A stretch of 64,000 nucleotides of DNA from Cladocopium goreaui (GCA_947184155.2 CAMXCT020001823.1:62001-126000), one strand, 5' to 3'. Counted from the stretch's first letter, positions 32,060-43,413 are shown. Notes: a model not told the origin generated them from the letters alone. Program-made: numbers and translations.

Positions 32060-32472
32060 AACAGATAGATCAGTCAGATAGATAGATAGATAGATCGATA
32101 GATAGATAGATAGATAGGATAGATAGGATAGATAGATAGGATAGATAGGATAGATAGATAGATAGATAGGATAGATAGGATAGATAAGATAGATAGGATA
32201 GATAGGATAGATAGGATAGATAGGATAGATAGATAGGATAGATAGGATAGATAGGATCGATAGGATCGATAGGATCGATAGGATCGATAGGATCGATAGG
32301 ATAGATAGGATAGATAGGATAGATAGGATAGATAGGATAGATAGGATAGATAGGATAGATAAGATAGATAAGATAGATAGGATAAATAGGATAGATAGGA
32401 TAGATAGGATAGGATAGGATAGGATAGGATAGGAAGATAGATAAATAGATAGATAGATAGATAGATAGATGG
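32060..32472. repeat. GATA/GGATA microsatellite with GGATC block
   Basis: Over 400 bp of GATA and GATAG units. Six consecutive units at about 32253-32300 carry GATC in place of GATA. Confidence 0.98.
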
Positions 32473-32643
32473 ACAGATAAGATTAAACATATATATAGAC
32501 TAGATTAGATTGGCTCAAATTAGATTAGATAAGGCTCATCATCATTTTTTCCAACTGAATGGTGTTTTATTGTGGCTAAACATGTCGTAAACATGTCATT
32601 TGCAGACAGAAAGCCATGGTCTCCCATAGATTTTCCCCGTCAG

Positions 32644-32738
32644 GCTGGGGATCTGAGGCATTGATGTGGCTGAACGAGTTGAGGAATGCCCGACAGGCGC
32701 CGGCGCCAACTGGGCGGGGAGGATGGCGTAGTTTGATA
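32644..32738 (+). CDS. Candidate exon
   Basis: Follows CCCCGTCAG|. Reads GWGSEALMWLNELRNARQAP and then APTGRGGWRSLIP. No family recognised; right border uncertain. Confidence 0.4.
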
Positions 32739-32752
32739 CCAGTCATAGTTTA

Positions 32753-32868
32753 CCAAGCAGTTGGGACATCGAAACAACATTTGCATCCCGGGTCTCAAGG
32801 CGAGTCAATAGCCTGGTGTACCATGGGTACCGTAAAATAGATTGTTCATGAATGTGAATTCCCCTAAA
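32753..32868. repeat. Duplicated segment upstream of a C element, copy 1
   Basis: AGCAGTTGGGACATCGAAAC to AATTCCCCTA, including GCATCCCGGGTCTCAAGG, matches 48509-48610 closely. Both copies are followed by a TA run and then a family C element. Confidence 0.9.
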
Positions 32869-32885
32869 TATATATATATATATAT

Positions 32886-32989
32886 GATTGGTGGTTTGGA
32901 ACATGAATTTTATGACTTTCCATATATTCGGAATGTCATCATCCCAACTGACTCATATTTTTCAGAGGGGTAGGTATACCACCAACCAG
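32886..32989. mobile_element. Family C element, copy 5
   Basis: GATTGGTGGTTTGGAACATG to TACCACCAACCAG, with CATATTTTTCAGAGGGGTA inside. Confidence 0.95.
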
Positions 32990-34265
32990 TAATGTATCAT
33001 AATCCTGGCTTTGTTTAGTAGTCGGTGATGTTTTATTTTCCCAATGGAAAATCCACCATGAACGGGGAATCGATGAAGGGAATATTTTTTATTCTTTGGG
33101 TCCAAGTAATGTTAGTAAAGCAATGTCATAAACCAATAAACCACTGATATTTTGATTGTTTATACCAGCCATTTGATTTTGTTTGGGAAATCAATAAATT
33201 TGTGGATGGTTTACTATTGCTTTACTAACAATACAGAGGTTTGCACACAAGTTGGGCGAATCTTGGGTATTCAACCAATCATGACTGGGTAATTGAAGTG
33301 AGAATAACGGAGACTTTAGCAATCAATCATTGAAATTTTGCATTCTGCGATCAAGTAAAAGGATTTATATAATCGTGAACAGCTGGGTCCATCAACGGGT
33401 GAAGTGTAGTTGAATACAGATTGTTTTCCTGTCTGATGAGGATATTTTTTGACGCAACCAGGCTCAACCAGTTTTTTTGTCCCATGTGTAAAGACCATGG
33501 AATGAACGTTCTGGGATGGCCAAGAGCCAGTGATGGGTTTGTAATTTTTAGAGTACCCCAAATCTTACTGTTGATGATAATTTCATTTCCTAATGAAAAA
33601 CAACTCAGTGGGTGTCCCACTTTTTGAAGAGAACCAACCATTTTCCGCGTCAAAATCGGATTGTTTCGGCCAGTCCCAAACCTCTTGGGACCCCCCGCAT
33701 GGAGTCAGCTAAAGCTTTCTTGGCAGTTGATACTTTCTTCATGGAAAGTTGTCTGGTAATGGAGACAGATATCTTTTTTTAATGTTTTTTACTTAAAACT
33801 GATTCTGATGCTAAGTTGACTTTGACCTAATTTGAAGCTGAACGGATTTGAATTGACTTTAAACTTGAATCATTCTTATTTGAACTTGAATAGACAGATA
33901 TGTGAATTAGATAGGTTGAATCTTATTTGAGTTTAAACTTGAATGTGAATTTTAACTGAGTTTTTTCACTGGCATTAAATGAGAATTGGCTCTGAGCACT
34001 TCCAATTGAAAGTGAAATGGAATCTAAACATTTAGGACGGTCCCCAACATTGGAGCACTTTTTTTGGGCGGGCAAAACACTGATGTTTCTGGGCTGCCCC
34101 CCCTCTGCGACTTTGTTGGGAAGCAAGAAAGAAAATGCAACTTCAGGACCTGGATTTTTTGAGGTCAGATTCAAACAAGAATTATGGGGGAATTTTTGTC
34201 GGGGAACAATTCACATTTTTTCCAAGTCGGCAAAGCCAAAACAACACAAAAACAACATGAGTACA
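32990..34265. other. Non-coding stretch
   Basis: Open frames exist on both strands at 33316-33653 and 34017-34283, but they lack splice-like borders and convincing composition. A run of TTGAA/GAATT-rich sequence lies at 33830-33960. Confidence 0.35.
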
Positions 34266-34376
34266 TACCCTTTGGTTATTTAACATAGCCATGGAAAGAT
34301 CCACCATTTTTAATAGGTAAACCATCTATTTCTGGGCCATCTATACCATGGCTATGTTAGTCATAACCAGAGGGTA
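34266..34376. mobile_element. Family A element
   Basis: TACCCTTTGGTTATTTAACAT to TAGTCATAACCAGAGGGTA; mixed ends. Confidence 0.9.
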
Positions 34377-34730
34377 ATTCATGTGGCTTTTATGGTTCAC
34401 CAGATAAGCAGATGATAAGCACAGAACATTCCCATCTTGTCGGTCAAATCTAAGGTTCATTCTCAAAACTCTCGGAAATCGTACAAAATTAATATAGAAT
34501 AATATATATATATTATACAATAACTCTCAGTAACTGTAGATGAATACATATTATTCATAGAGATAAATGTACAGATGTATCTACCATCGAGCAGCCACAC
34601 AGCCCCCACTAGCCATTGAATCTAGATATATCCGCGACCCAAGTGAGCCACTAAAGATACCCTGGTTGATTGGTTCAGATGTATGGACTTCTACTATTTA
34701 TACTACTTGTACTACTTGTACTACTTATAG

Positions 34731-34803
34731 TACCTACCTACCTATCTACCTATCTAATCCTACCTATCTGTCTACCTATCTATCTACCTATATTATACCT
34801 ATA
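34731..34803. repeat. CTAC/CTAT microsatellite
   Basis: Tetranucleotide repeats like those at the window start. Confidence 0.9.
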
Positions 34804-34894
34804 TGTCCATTTGCCAAAAATAGTTGACAGAAGTTTTGACAGAAAGTTGTTTTTTTTTTTTTTAGGAAAAGACATAGCTTGGCAAACCGTCATC

Positions 34895-34992
34895 TACCCT
34901 CTGGTAATTTAACATAGCTATGGACAATCACCATGTTTAATGGGAAAATCCACTATTTCAATGGCTATTTTCCATAGCTATGTTAGTTTAAT
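34895..34992. mobile_element. Family A element, right terminus missing
   Basis: TACCCTCTGGTAATTTAACAT, normal interior to TAGCTATGTTAGTTTAA, then no CCAGAGGG. Confidence 0.85.
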
Positions 34993-35097
34993 CCCATTGT
35001 CATCCCATTATTCACCATTGTTAACCATTAAATCACAATTTTCCTAGTGGTTAAATCACCTAGTGGTACCTATATAGCTTTGCTTACCATAAATCTC

Positions 35098-35214
35098 TCC
35101 ACCTCGCCTCAACTGGAGCGCCGTCGCCAGGAGAGCATTTTGCAGCTGGGCACCTCAGAGGTGCAACAAATCACCTCCAAGCAGCTTGGCATCGTTGGAC
35201 TCACCGGTCGTTGA
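35098..35214 (+). CDS. Candidate terminal exon
   Basis: Reads LSTSPQLERRRQESILQLGT and then SEVQQITSKQLGIVGLTGR, with a stop at 35212. The other frames are poorer. Good coding appearance; left border not fixed; no family recognised. Confidence 0.5.
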   Translation, partial: STSPQLERRRQESILQLGTSEVQQITSKQLGIVGLTGR

Positions 35215-35291
35215 TTTACCATAGGAAAACCATAGGAAAACCATAGGAAAATGGTGATTTAATGGTAATTTACCCAACCCGGTTATGACTA

Positions 35292-35429
35292 CTTGGTGGT
35301 GAACTACCCACGAATCGTGGTTGTGGTTTATAACCCCAGTGAGAAATACATGGGATTTTTGTAGGGTAAATCCACTGAAATCACTGGGGTGAACTAACCC
35401 ACTTACGATTCGTGGGATGAACCACCAAG
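35292..35429. mobile_element. Family D element, copy 2, nested in family A
   Basis: CTTGGTGGTGAACTACCCACG to GGATGAACCACCAAG. The host arm GACTAACAG is split with TA on both sides, consistent with TA duplication. Confidence 0.9.
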
Positions 35430-35599
35430 TAACAGTTCGCCATGGGAAATGATGGCCCTAATCGAAATAGATGGGCCATACCGTTCTTAATAGCATGGTG
35501 GTGATTTTCCATGGCAAACTGTTAGTATAAAGGGAAGGTTCCCTCGAGGGCGTCGTGCGTTTTTGAACGCACAACGGCCTTAAAACCTGCATTTCGTGA

Positions 35600-36195
35600 A
35601 TGTTTTACAAATGCATCTTCCAAGAGGGGTCTCCGAAGCAACTTTTTTTCAACCTCATCGCGCATACATTGCTTTCAAAGCTTTGGACAGGTGTGAGACA
35701 CAGGCGTTCTTTTCTTGGCAGCTCCACTGCCAACTTCGGATGTACTGCAGCAATTTTGGGTTGACTTGTCTGCACAAGCGACCAGTAGATTCCAAGGTGT
35801 CTGGAATCCATTTCTTGATGCTTTTCCAAGAAGAATCTGCTTTCTGCGTGCCAGCAATTTTGCTAGCTCTCCATGGTTTGCGTTTCAATTTTCTAGTAAA
35901 CTCTTGAAGTACATGCCGCACAGAGACACTGCGATGACCGTGTCGCTTCGCCATGGACGGCCAAGCCTTTGCACCATCGCTATAGATGACCTAAGATGGG
36001 ATAGGAAAGAACGAATGGGAAGAAATGTAGGGAAAGTAAAGGCAAATTGCTTGGAATGGCAATTGTCAACCAAGCTGTAATGGGTCTGAGGAACACATGC
36101 TTGCTCAATAGATGGTCCCATGGCACTTGGCCAGACAGCCGCAGACACACCAGTAGAATGAGGACTTCACCGATTTCATCGTACGAAACAAGCAT
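35600..36195 (-). pseudogene. Possible ISXO2/Merlin-like transposase remnant
   Basis: The minus strand reads VIYSDGAKAWPSMAKRHGH at about 35925-35985 (complement), then SVSVRHVLQEFTRKLKRK, then SSWKSIKKWIPDTL and NPKLLQYIRSWQWSC. The SDG-aromatic motif followed by an H/EF stretch recalls ISXO2-type DDE transposases; this is from memory and moderate. Upstream sequence that may be the N-terminal part (HSKQFAFTFPTFLPIRSF and others, to 36195) is in a different frame, so it is either spliced or broken. No complete frame was found. Confidence 0.4.
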
Positions 36196-36404
36196 GCCGT
36201 GCCGAGGTAATGCTATATGCTAACTATGACATGAGCCAGAACGAAACAACAAGCAAAACCAAGGTGAAAGCCATGAAACAAAGCAACATTCAACTTGTGA
36301 CACGAAAACATGAACATAAGCAACACAGACGTATCGAAAATGTCTGAACCAAACGGAAGACATGAGATCATTTTATTTTCAAAACTATTTGAACAACGCA
36401 CAAA

Positions 36405-36775
36405 CAAATGAACAGCGTGTCAAGAACGCACATGCAGGTACGTTAATAAACAAGAACGTTATCATCCCCCCCCCCACCCCCACCCCCACCCACCCCACCC
36501 CCCCACCCCACCCCCCCCACCCCCCCACCCCATCCCACCCCCCCGAACAAACCCTGGCATGCCAACACGCCACCGGACACCAACGTCAACATATCCAAAC
36601 CAAAACATCGAACGCGTGTCAAACCATCACTTGCAAAAGTGAACAGCGTGTCAAGAACGCACATGCAGGAAACGTTAAAAACAAGAACGTTATCAATCCC
36701 CCCCCACCCCCCCAACCCCCCAAACCCCCCCCACCCCCACCCCACCCCCCAGAACAAACCCTGCCATGTCAACAT
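36405..36775. repeat. About 240-bp tandem duplication with poly-C tracts
   Basis: GAACAGCGTGTCAAGAACGC starts both copies (36411 and 36641). Each has CACATGCAGG, then ACAAGAACGTTATCA, a C-rich run (36466-36543 and 36699-36749) and GAACAAACCCTG. The poly-C/poly-G frames are artefacts. Confidence 0.9.
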
Positions 36776-36960
36776 GCAAGTATAAACGCAACCAACAGCG
36801 TCAAGCAACACAGCAAAAAGCGCGGAAAATGCAACGACGCACATGAGAACAAGACAGCACGTGACACGACCAGCATGTTGCGACAGTGACAAAAATATGA
36901 AAAAGTGTCAAAAACGCACGACGCCCTCGAGGGACCCTTACCTTAAACAACCAGATGGTA

Positions 36961-38094
36961 ATAGATTTATCACCAGATGTTAAATTTTAGTATTAATATG
37001 GGAATATATGTCAATACTAAATCTAGTATCCAAATTGATCAAAATACTTCTGTATTATTTACTTATTGATGGGAGTAAATATATTATTGATGGGATCAAA
37101 TTGTATTATTAATGGGATTTATCAAAACTGATGCCCATTGTATCTTAGTCATTTAATTGAGTGGGATTATACCAAGAACTTTCGGAAATCCTCATTTTAA
37201 TGGATGATGAAACTGGGAATATATCAGCAACTAATGGATTTAGATGGGATGTAGTGAAGATATACTGGGAATGTTCATGGGATCTATGTGTTTTTTCATA
37301 TTTTATTTCATGAACCATGACCACAGCTATATGATTTGGAGCTGTGAAATGCTTGAAATCATGGAGAATCCCAAATTCACCAGGTTTCAATGGGACAATT
37401 AAAGTTTCTCAACCACAGAAAGCATAAGAAATTGATCTATTTGGAGGATGTAGAGCCGAAATGAACCAAGGAGACCTGGATTCTGGTGGGGTTAGAACCC
37501 AGAAATACGTGGGAAGTTTCCTAAGTAGATAAGTCATCAACCATGACAATACCCCTGTAATCACGGCAATGTACAGTATCCATTATTCATCCAATGAATT
37601 CTGAACTTGTCAAGGCTGCTCCAACCAGTTTTGTAGGTAAACATTGCCAGTAGTAGGTGGTAATTTGCTGGTCATACCTCTATACTTACAGAATTTATAC
37701 CCGTGTACTTGGGGTGTTTGGAGCAACCCTGAAAACGGAGATTTCAGCAGAAAAAAATGGGATGATTGCACCAGCTGACATAAGGATTTAGATAGATATA
37801 GCATGATTTCACAGGCAGAAAACATGTGGAGTTAGCAGGATTTACCAAAGAATCACTGGGATCTAATTTTTTAAAAAATGGGGGGTTGACCAGCAACTAT
37901 TAGGATCCATTTTTTTAAATTAGATTTCCCATAATGGGATCCATTAAAAAATGGGGTTAACTATTAGGATTACCCGATGTGCTTTGGTCCAAGCAAGAAT
38001 GGGGGGTTGACCAACAACATCCAAAAGGGATCTCACTATCACGTTTGGGAGATTGACCAGCAAACACTCAATGGATTTTTTTTTATGTGTCCTT
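36961..38094. other. Non-coding stretch, no gene recognised
   Basis: AT-rich with repeated ATTGATGGGA and TTAGGATC-type words. Minus-strand open frames at 37145-37390 and 37610-37825 are unconvincing. Confidence 0.4.
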
Positions 38095-38230
38095 CAATGT
38101 GGGGCCCCCGTTAACCGATAGTTGACTTGGTTTATAACTTCAATTTCAGTATGATTTGAATGGTAATTATAGCATTCATGGGGTTTATAAAATTTCATAA
38201 AGCATATAACATAACTGGGGCCCCACATTG
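38095..38230. mobile_element. Family E TIR element, copy 2
   Basis: CAATGTGGGGCCCCCGTTAAC to ATAACTGGGGCCCCACATTG. It ends five bases before a candidate exon. Confidence 0.9.
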
Positions 38231-38235
38231 TTCAG

Positions 38236-38427
38236 CAGGGTTCAGCTACGTCTGCGAGTTCCAGAGGGGACAAGGATGAAACGGAGCTGAAGGCCATCAA
38301 AGATCACCTCGCCCTAGTCACGCACAACGTCATTGGAATGGTTCAAGCGCTGCCAGGGTGCCGCACATCACGACCAGTCCACGAAGCACGGCGGATCTCG
38401 ACGCATCATGGGGATTTTGTGGGATAA
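38236..38427 (+). CDS. Candidate exon directly after a family E element
   Basis: Reads QGSATSASSRGDKDETELKA, then IKDHLALVTHNVIGMVQALP, then GCRTSRPVHEARRISTH, with a stop at 38425. The element's end plus TTCAG could act as the 3' splice site. One of the best islands by length and composition; no family recognised. Confidence 0.55.
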   Translation, partial: QGSATSASSRGDKDETELKAIKDHLALVTHNVIGMVQALPGCRTSRPVHEARRISTHHGDFVG

Positions 38428-38435
38428 TGCTGGGA

Positions 38436-38541
38436 TACCCTCTGGTAATTTAACAGTTTGCTATTGAAAATGACCATTTATAGTAGATTTTCCCATTAAT
38501 CATGGTGATTTTCCATAGCTATGTTAAATTACCAGAGGGTA
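38436..38541. mobile_element. Family A element
   Basis: TACCCTCTGGTAATTTAACAG to ATGTTAAATTACCAGAGGGTA. It starts ten bases after the island's stop codon. Confidence 0.95.
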
Positions 38542-39850
38542 TACTGGCATATGTACAGCAACCAACGTGATAGATGGGGAATCAATCCAAGATCAGCTCA
38601 GGAATGTGTGACCAAATGCCCAAATCCATTGCCGAGGTTTTACTTCATTTACCTTTTGTGTGCATGTTCACTGGCTAGAAAGTTGGATGACCAATCCACC
38701 ATGCGAACTCGACGGCACAACAAAACGCTATGCAAATGTAAGAAAAAACATGGTGTGCTGGAAGACACACTCTTTTGCATCTGCCAATTTGCATAGATGA
38801 CACTCCTATTTGATTCTGATTTGAGTGATTTGATTCCATTTCCTTGACGATGTCAATGGACGTATTCCCTATAATTTAAGTGCAGGAAGAATCAAAGACA
38901 CCCAAGCTGGTGGTTTTCATACTTTTTCCCCTCTCTAACCAAATTATATGTGGGATATAACCCCGTTCATTAACCGCATGATTAACCACTTAAGATTTCA
39001 GGGTCCGGCACCCCCCGAGCAGTATTGCCCTCTGATAATCAAACATGGTATGTTGGAAAATCCTCTCTCCATTTATGTAAATCATTTACCGTAGTGCTCT
39101 GATTTTTTCATTCAAATGTCATTTATAGTGGATTTCCCAGCTAGCCATGTTTGATTTCCCATCCAGATCTCGTTCATATATCCCGCGTATCCCCATGAAA
39201 CACCACCATGTTTGAAGAGTAAATCACTGGACTTTCACATTTAAATACCAATTCATAAGAGATGATTTTGATATGGGTATGGGTCAATACCTATAGATAC
39301 ATTTTTAGTGGGATGAACATCCATAAATCCCAGCTATGACTTGGGGTTCACTAGGTACCAGGTTTTTGACCCATCCCCATATTGAAAGCTCCATTTACCC
39401 TTCCAGTTTTTATTAACAGTTCGACCCTGAAAATCAATCGCCCAACTCATGTCAGGGTCGTCATGTGAATTTACTCGTAAATCCCATGAAGAGCCCATGA
39501 TGTACCATTGTTAGCCCATGCTAAAATCCCCATCAAAAATCCCAATCAACACCATTTCTAGATATTTTCCTAGTGACTAAATATGGTTAAATCACCCTTT
39601 TCCTATGGGTTTACCAGCATTTTCCTCTAGTTTTCCATGAAATCCCGATAGAATCATTGGAAAATCACCATAAATCACCATTTTCCTATGGTTAAATCAC
39701 CATTTTCCCGTGGTTTTCCATGAAATCCTAGGGATTTTGGGCCGCCGCCTCACGAGGTCCATGGATCCTGACTTCAATGGTCAGTGACGTGACGAAAGCG
39801 GAAAGTGTCCTTTGAGGACAAAGAGTGGAGGTAACCAGGTAGTATTCTCA
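38542..39850. other. Mostly non-coding, with short GC-rich islands
   Basis: A small GC-rich stretch at 39745-39835 (ACCGTATG-free, GTGACGTGACGAAAGCGG) may hold exon material but no frame is convincing. Degenerate family A-like sequence occurs at about 39025-39165 and 39600-39740. Confidence 0.3.
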
Positions 39851-39960
39851 ATATATATATATACTAAATATATAGTAGATATATACATAAGATATATATA
39901 TATATATACTATGTATATATATATAATATATATATATATACTATGTGTATATATATAATA
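39845..39960. repeat. TA-rich tract
   Basis: Imperfect (TA)n and ACTATATA units directly before a palindromic element. Confidence 0.9.
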
Positions 39961-40057
39961 TTGCCCGCATAATCATATCCAATGTATTTCATATTCATAT
40001 TCATATACATATATATGTATATATGTGAAATACATTGGATATGATTAGGCGGGCAAT
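39960..40057. mobile_element. Single-copy TIR element (family F)
   Basis: ATTGCCCGCATAATCATATCC at the left pairs with GGATATGATTAGGCGGGCAAT at the right; arms of about 33 bp enclose TATATG repeats. Confidence 0.9.
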
Positions 40058-40602
40058 ACCTGGACTAGGCCTGGGCATTGCAATTGGGGATTGTTTCTTA
40101 AACACATTACATATATAGATGTACAGATGAATAAACGCGTGAAGATCACTAGTACAGATTTTTGAGGTAGAATTTCTTATTTTTAGGTAGAATTCTTATT
40201 ATCAGCAGCGTTGGGTTTTTGACATGAAGCAACATATGGTAGAATGTCAACCCAGGATTAGTAAATCATTGGTTGCATTAGTCATCATTGACCAGTATAT
40301 TGTTTGTTGCGAATTTCTTCGTCATGTAGCCTACCTGGAACTGGAGGATAATTGTGCGAAGTGAGAAATTGTGGGAATATGTTTACCTTTCTGAACTTGC
40401 AATCAACACAACTTCCCAGCATTTCAATATGTTTCAATGTTTGTACTTCGCAAGGCCTCAAATCCGGACAGGCATTCTGTGAGGGTCAGCATGTTCGCTG
40501 TCATTCCAAGGGTGAGAGGAATATCAAATGGCAAAGCGCTTGCTTTTCTGTGTATCGCAAGCGCAGAATAGATGGAACAGTTGGAGGCCTGGACATATGA
40601 GG

Positions 40603-40710
40603 TAGCCTCCAGTAAACAAACATGATTCTCGAAAATCACTATTTTTTTATAGGAAAATCATCTATAAATGAGCCATTTTCCATAGCTATGTAACAAATTA
40701 CCAGAGGGTA
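40603..40710. mobile_element. Family A element, diverged left end
   Basis: TAGCCTCCAGTAAACAAACAT to TAACAAATTACCAGAGGGTA. The left GT is still present (CCA|GTAAAC). Confidence 0.85.
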
Positions 40711-41573
40711 CCCTATCATCGAACCAACTTCCTGGAACCAGCTTTTGGCATCAGGGGGTCACTAGAATTCATACCAACCTCAAACGCCCTCATCATTTAT
40801 GGCCTATGTTGAAGCCTGGGCTATACAACTGGTTGTATCCCCAAAAAATCTTGCTGGTGTCACAATAAAAATAGCCATACTGAAAATCCCAGTCTCTTGG
40901 AAATCTGGTAACTTATCTTGGCTGGTAACTTATGGTAACTTATGGTTTTATTTTGGGCTCCCGCTTGAAACCGATGGCACCCAGGCTGGTTCTATTGAAT
41001 GACACTGATGCAAAAGGTCAGAGCGACCTGTCAGACACTTGGCTCAATTTTTTTCCACCTGAGAGAAGGCTAGGATACTGTTCAATTAAAAACCATAGGA
41101 AAATGATGATTTATGGTGATTCTCCAATGATTCTATAGGGATTTCATGGAAAGCTATAGGAAAATGCTGGTAAACCGTGATTTAACCACTATGTTCATTT
41201 AAACCAGGGTACTGTCCAATCAATGAAGAAAATATCATGGGACAAGCCACTATTTTTCACCGTTTAAGTTTAATCACTTAATCATTGGTCACTTAATCAT
41301 TGGTCCATCACCATTTGTTTAAAAGCCACCATCACCATTTGTTTAATGATTGGTGGTTGAATGCTGAATGTTCATGTTTGGTCCTGTTTGGTAGCTTCTT
41401 AGTCATTAATCCCTTCATATTACCAGCCTACCTGGGATGATTATCCTATCTTTCAGGTGGGTTGAAAGCATCCACCAGTGATCATTACGTATCCCATGAT
41501 ATCAGTAGCCGCCCATTGGATGATAGTTTTATATCCTTTTCATATGTGTATATAATATATATATATACATAGT

Positions 41574-41765
41574 TGATGATGATGATGATGATGATGAATA
41601 ATAATAATAATATGATTGGTGATTGGTGATTGGTGATTGGTGATTGGTGACTGATGATGATGATGATGATGATGATGATGGTGATGGTGATGGCGATGGT
41701 GATGGTGATGATGATGGTGATGGTGATGATGATGATGGTGGTGGTGGTGGTGATGATGATATATT
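41574..41765. repeat. GAT/GATTGGT/GATGGT repeat complex
   Basis: (GAT)n, then (GTGATTGG)n at 41613-41650, then (GATGAT/GGTGAT)n. The Asp/Gly and poly-Met frames across it are compositional. Confidence 0.95.
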
Positions 41766-41984
41766 GGTTGGTTGCTGGGATGGGTTCTTATTGGCTTTAC
41801 CTCTTGATGGGGGAAGTGGTCGGATTTTCAGCAGGAGGGTACCGTGAGTACCAGTTGAATGGACTCATCCATTTTTGAAAAAGATAATACTCAATGGATT
41901 GGTTTATCTACAGGAAATATTACCCTTAAAAGATCTTAAACTAGCCATTTGGGGGTATAATTACCATTTTTAGACACAGCCATA

Positions 41985-42110
41985 TACCCTCTCATAATTT
42001 GTTACGTAGCTATTGAACATGGCCCCATAGAAATAGTTGATTTACCTACAAAAAATAGATGATTTTCCATATCTGCATAGGCTTTTTCTTTCTGTTTACC
42101 AGGTCGGGTA
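41985..42110. mobile_element. Family A element, damaged ends
   Basis: TACCCTCTCATAATTTGTTAC to GTTTACCAGGTCGGGTA. A candidate exon begins within four bases of its end. Confidence 0.85.
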
Positions 42111-42113
42111 CAG

Positions 42114-42275
42114 AAACTGCAGCGTCACAGATTTTTCGCGATGCCCCTATCTCGAGATCCACCTTCGATGAAGAAGTCATGCGATGACTGGCGGCTTAAG
42201 AAGATGTTTTACAGCACGAGCACCAAAAACACTGGCTCTTTGATGGTTAATAGACTATTAATAGACTATTAACTT
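42114..42275 (+). CDS. Candidate exon directly after a family A element
   Basis: After GGGTACAG| it reads KLQRHRFFAMPLSRDPPSMK, then KSCDDWRLKKMFYSTSTKNT, and is open into an ATTAATAG-rich stretch. Basic and protein-like. An alternative frame reads ETAASQIFRDAPISRSTFDE before a stop. No family recognised. Confidence 0.45.
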
Positions 42276-42361
42276 GATAGTGATGGTTAATAGTGGTTTT
42301 CATAGGTTATAAACCAACAACAATGGGAATATGATGGTGATCTGGTTGTATATTGATGATG

Positions 42362-42484
42362 CTGGGTAAATTTAATCGCGACCTCACTGTTGTCCCGAAC
42401 CCTGGAAGAATGGTTAGGGTAAGGGGAATCATCCCCTTTTATGGCCGCAAGATTCAGGTTAGTGAAATATTATAATTTGCCCAG
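42362..42484. mobile_element. Family B element, copy 5, with internal changes
   Basis: CTGGGTAAATTTAATCGCG to TATAATTTGCCCAG. The second CGACCTCAC is replaced and a GAACCCTGG insertion follows. GATGATG occurs at both edges. Confidence 0.9.
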
Positions 42485-43013
42485 ATGATGGTATTGCTTT
42501 ACAACCTCACGAACAAAGGTTCATGGTGCATAGATCTACAGTTGCAGGGATTTGTACATAAACCAACAAACAGAACTGTGGACCCCACTTTGTAACTATA
42601 TACATATGGCGGCTTCTTAAAGTGGAGGATCTCCAAAACCATAGGTTTCAATACTAAAATGGTCTAATTTTGGATGATTTAGGGGTACCACCATTTTGGG
42701 AAACACCATATGTATATGTATAATATATATATATATATGCCCATTACATTCCCATATATATATATATATACACATAAGAGTCCACCAGAAAAAATGCATT
42801 GCTGATCATATCCCCAGTGCATTATATCATCAGGATTATATAAGTATTAATCATATATTAGGGGAAAATTCCTTATTTCCTCCACGTTGTGTTGTTGTAT
42901 CCCCATTCTGTTCGCCCTTGCCTCACCCTTACATCCTCAGTGTTGTGCGGGTATACACCATTTTCAGACAACCCCAACAAGTATCATAGTATATTCCCAG
43001 TATGTCATACCAG

Positions 43014-43245
43014 GTGAGGCAATCTTCTTGATCTCGCGCTACATCGGTAGTTTGCCGCCGAGCAGAGCTCTCTTTTCCATCGTGATCGCGACGGTCAGCC
43101 ATGACAGCCATCCCCGGTGGGCTGACAGGCTCCGGTCGCCGGACCCCTTCGGTGCCCCCACGGTGCCCCCACGGTGCCTGACAGGCGCCCGAGCTCGCTT
43201 TGCAACGAAGCTCTCCCCTACAGACGCGAAGTTGACTATGGGGGT
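43014..43245 (+). CDS. Candidate exon, GC-rich
   Basis: Reads GEAIFLISRYIGSLPPSRAL, then FSIVIATVSHDSHPRWADRL, then RSPDPFGAPTVPPRCLTGAR. Clearly different in base composition from its surroundings. The proposed start (ACCAG|GTGAGG) itself resembles a 5' splice site, so the true border may differ. No family recognised. Confidence 0.5.
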
Positions 43246-43296
43246 TGTAAGAAGGCACCCACCTTAAAGTTGGTTAAATCAGGTCTATGGGGGATG

Positions 43297-43413
43297 TACC
43301 CTCTGGAAAACTAACATAGCTGTTGAAAATCATCATTTTATCCATTTTTGTCTGGGTAAATCAACTATTAAATGGCAATTTTCAATAGCTATGTAACAAA
43401 TTACCAGAGGGTA
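43297..43413. mobile_element. Family A element, mixed ends
   Basis: TACCCTCTGGAAAACTAACAT (5' GT lost) to ATGTAACAAATTACCAGAGGG. Confidence 0.9.

Larger units (their letters stand above)
35529..36946 (-). mobile_element. 1.4-kb TIR transposon nested in family A
   Basis: Terminal inverted repeats of about 36 bp: CCCTCGAGGGCGTCGTGCG then TTTTTGA at the left, complementary to the sequence at 36905-36940. It is the only TIR element here apart from hAT with coding-like content, at 35600-36195 on the minus strand. The right half holds a tandem duplication with poly-C tracts. Its superfamily is not certain. Confidence 0.8.
35270..36960. mobile_element. Family A (GTTATGAC subtype) element holding two other elements
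   Basis: The pieces are 35270-35291 (GGTTATGACTA), 35430-35528 (AACAGTTCGCCATGG ... CATGGCAAACTGTTAGTA) and 36947-36960 (ACAACCAGATGGTA). A family D copy sits in the left arm and a TIR element in the right arm. Confidence 0.8.

Noticed and set aside
32074..32490. 138-codon Tyr-Leu-Ser repeat frame
   Set aside because: Translation of the GATA/GGATA microsatellite.
36385..36892. Gly/Trp-rich minus frame and Pro-rich plus frame
   Set aside because: Translations of poly-C tracts in the duplicated block.
41644..41878. Asp/Gly-rich and poly-Met frames
   Set aside because: GAT-repeat artefacts.
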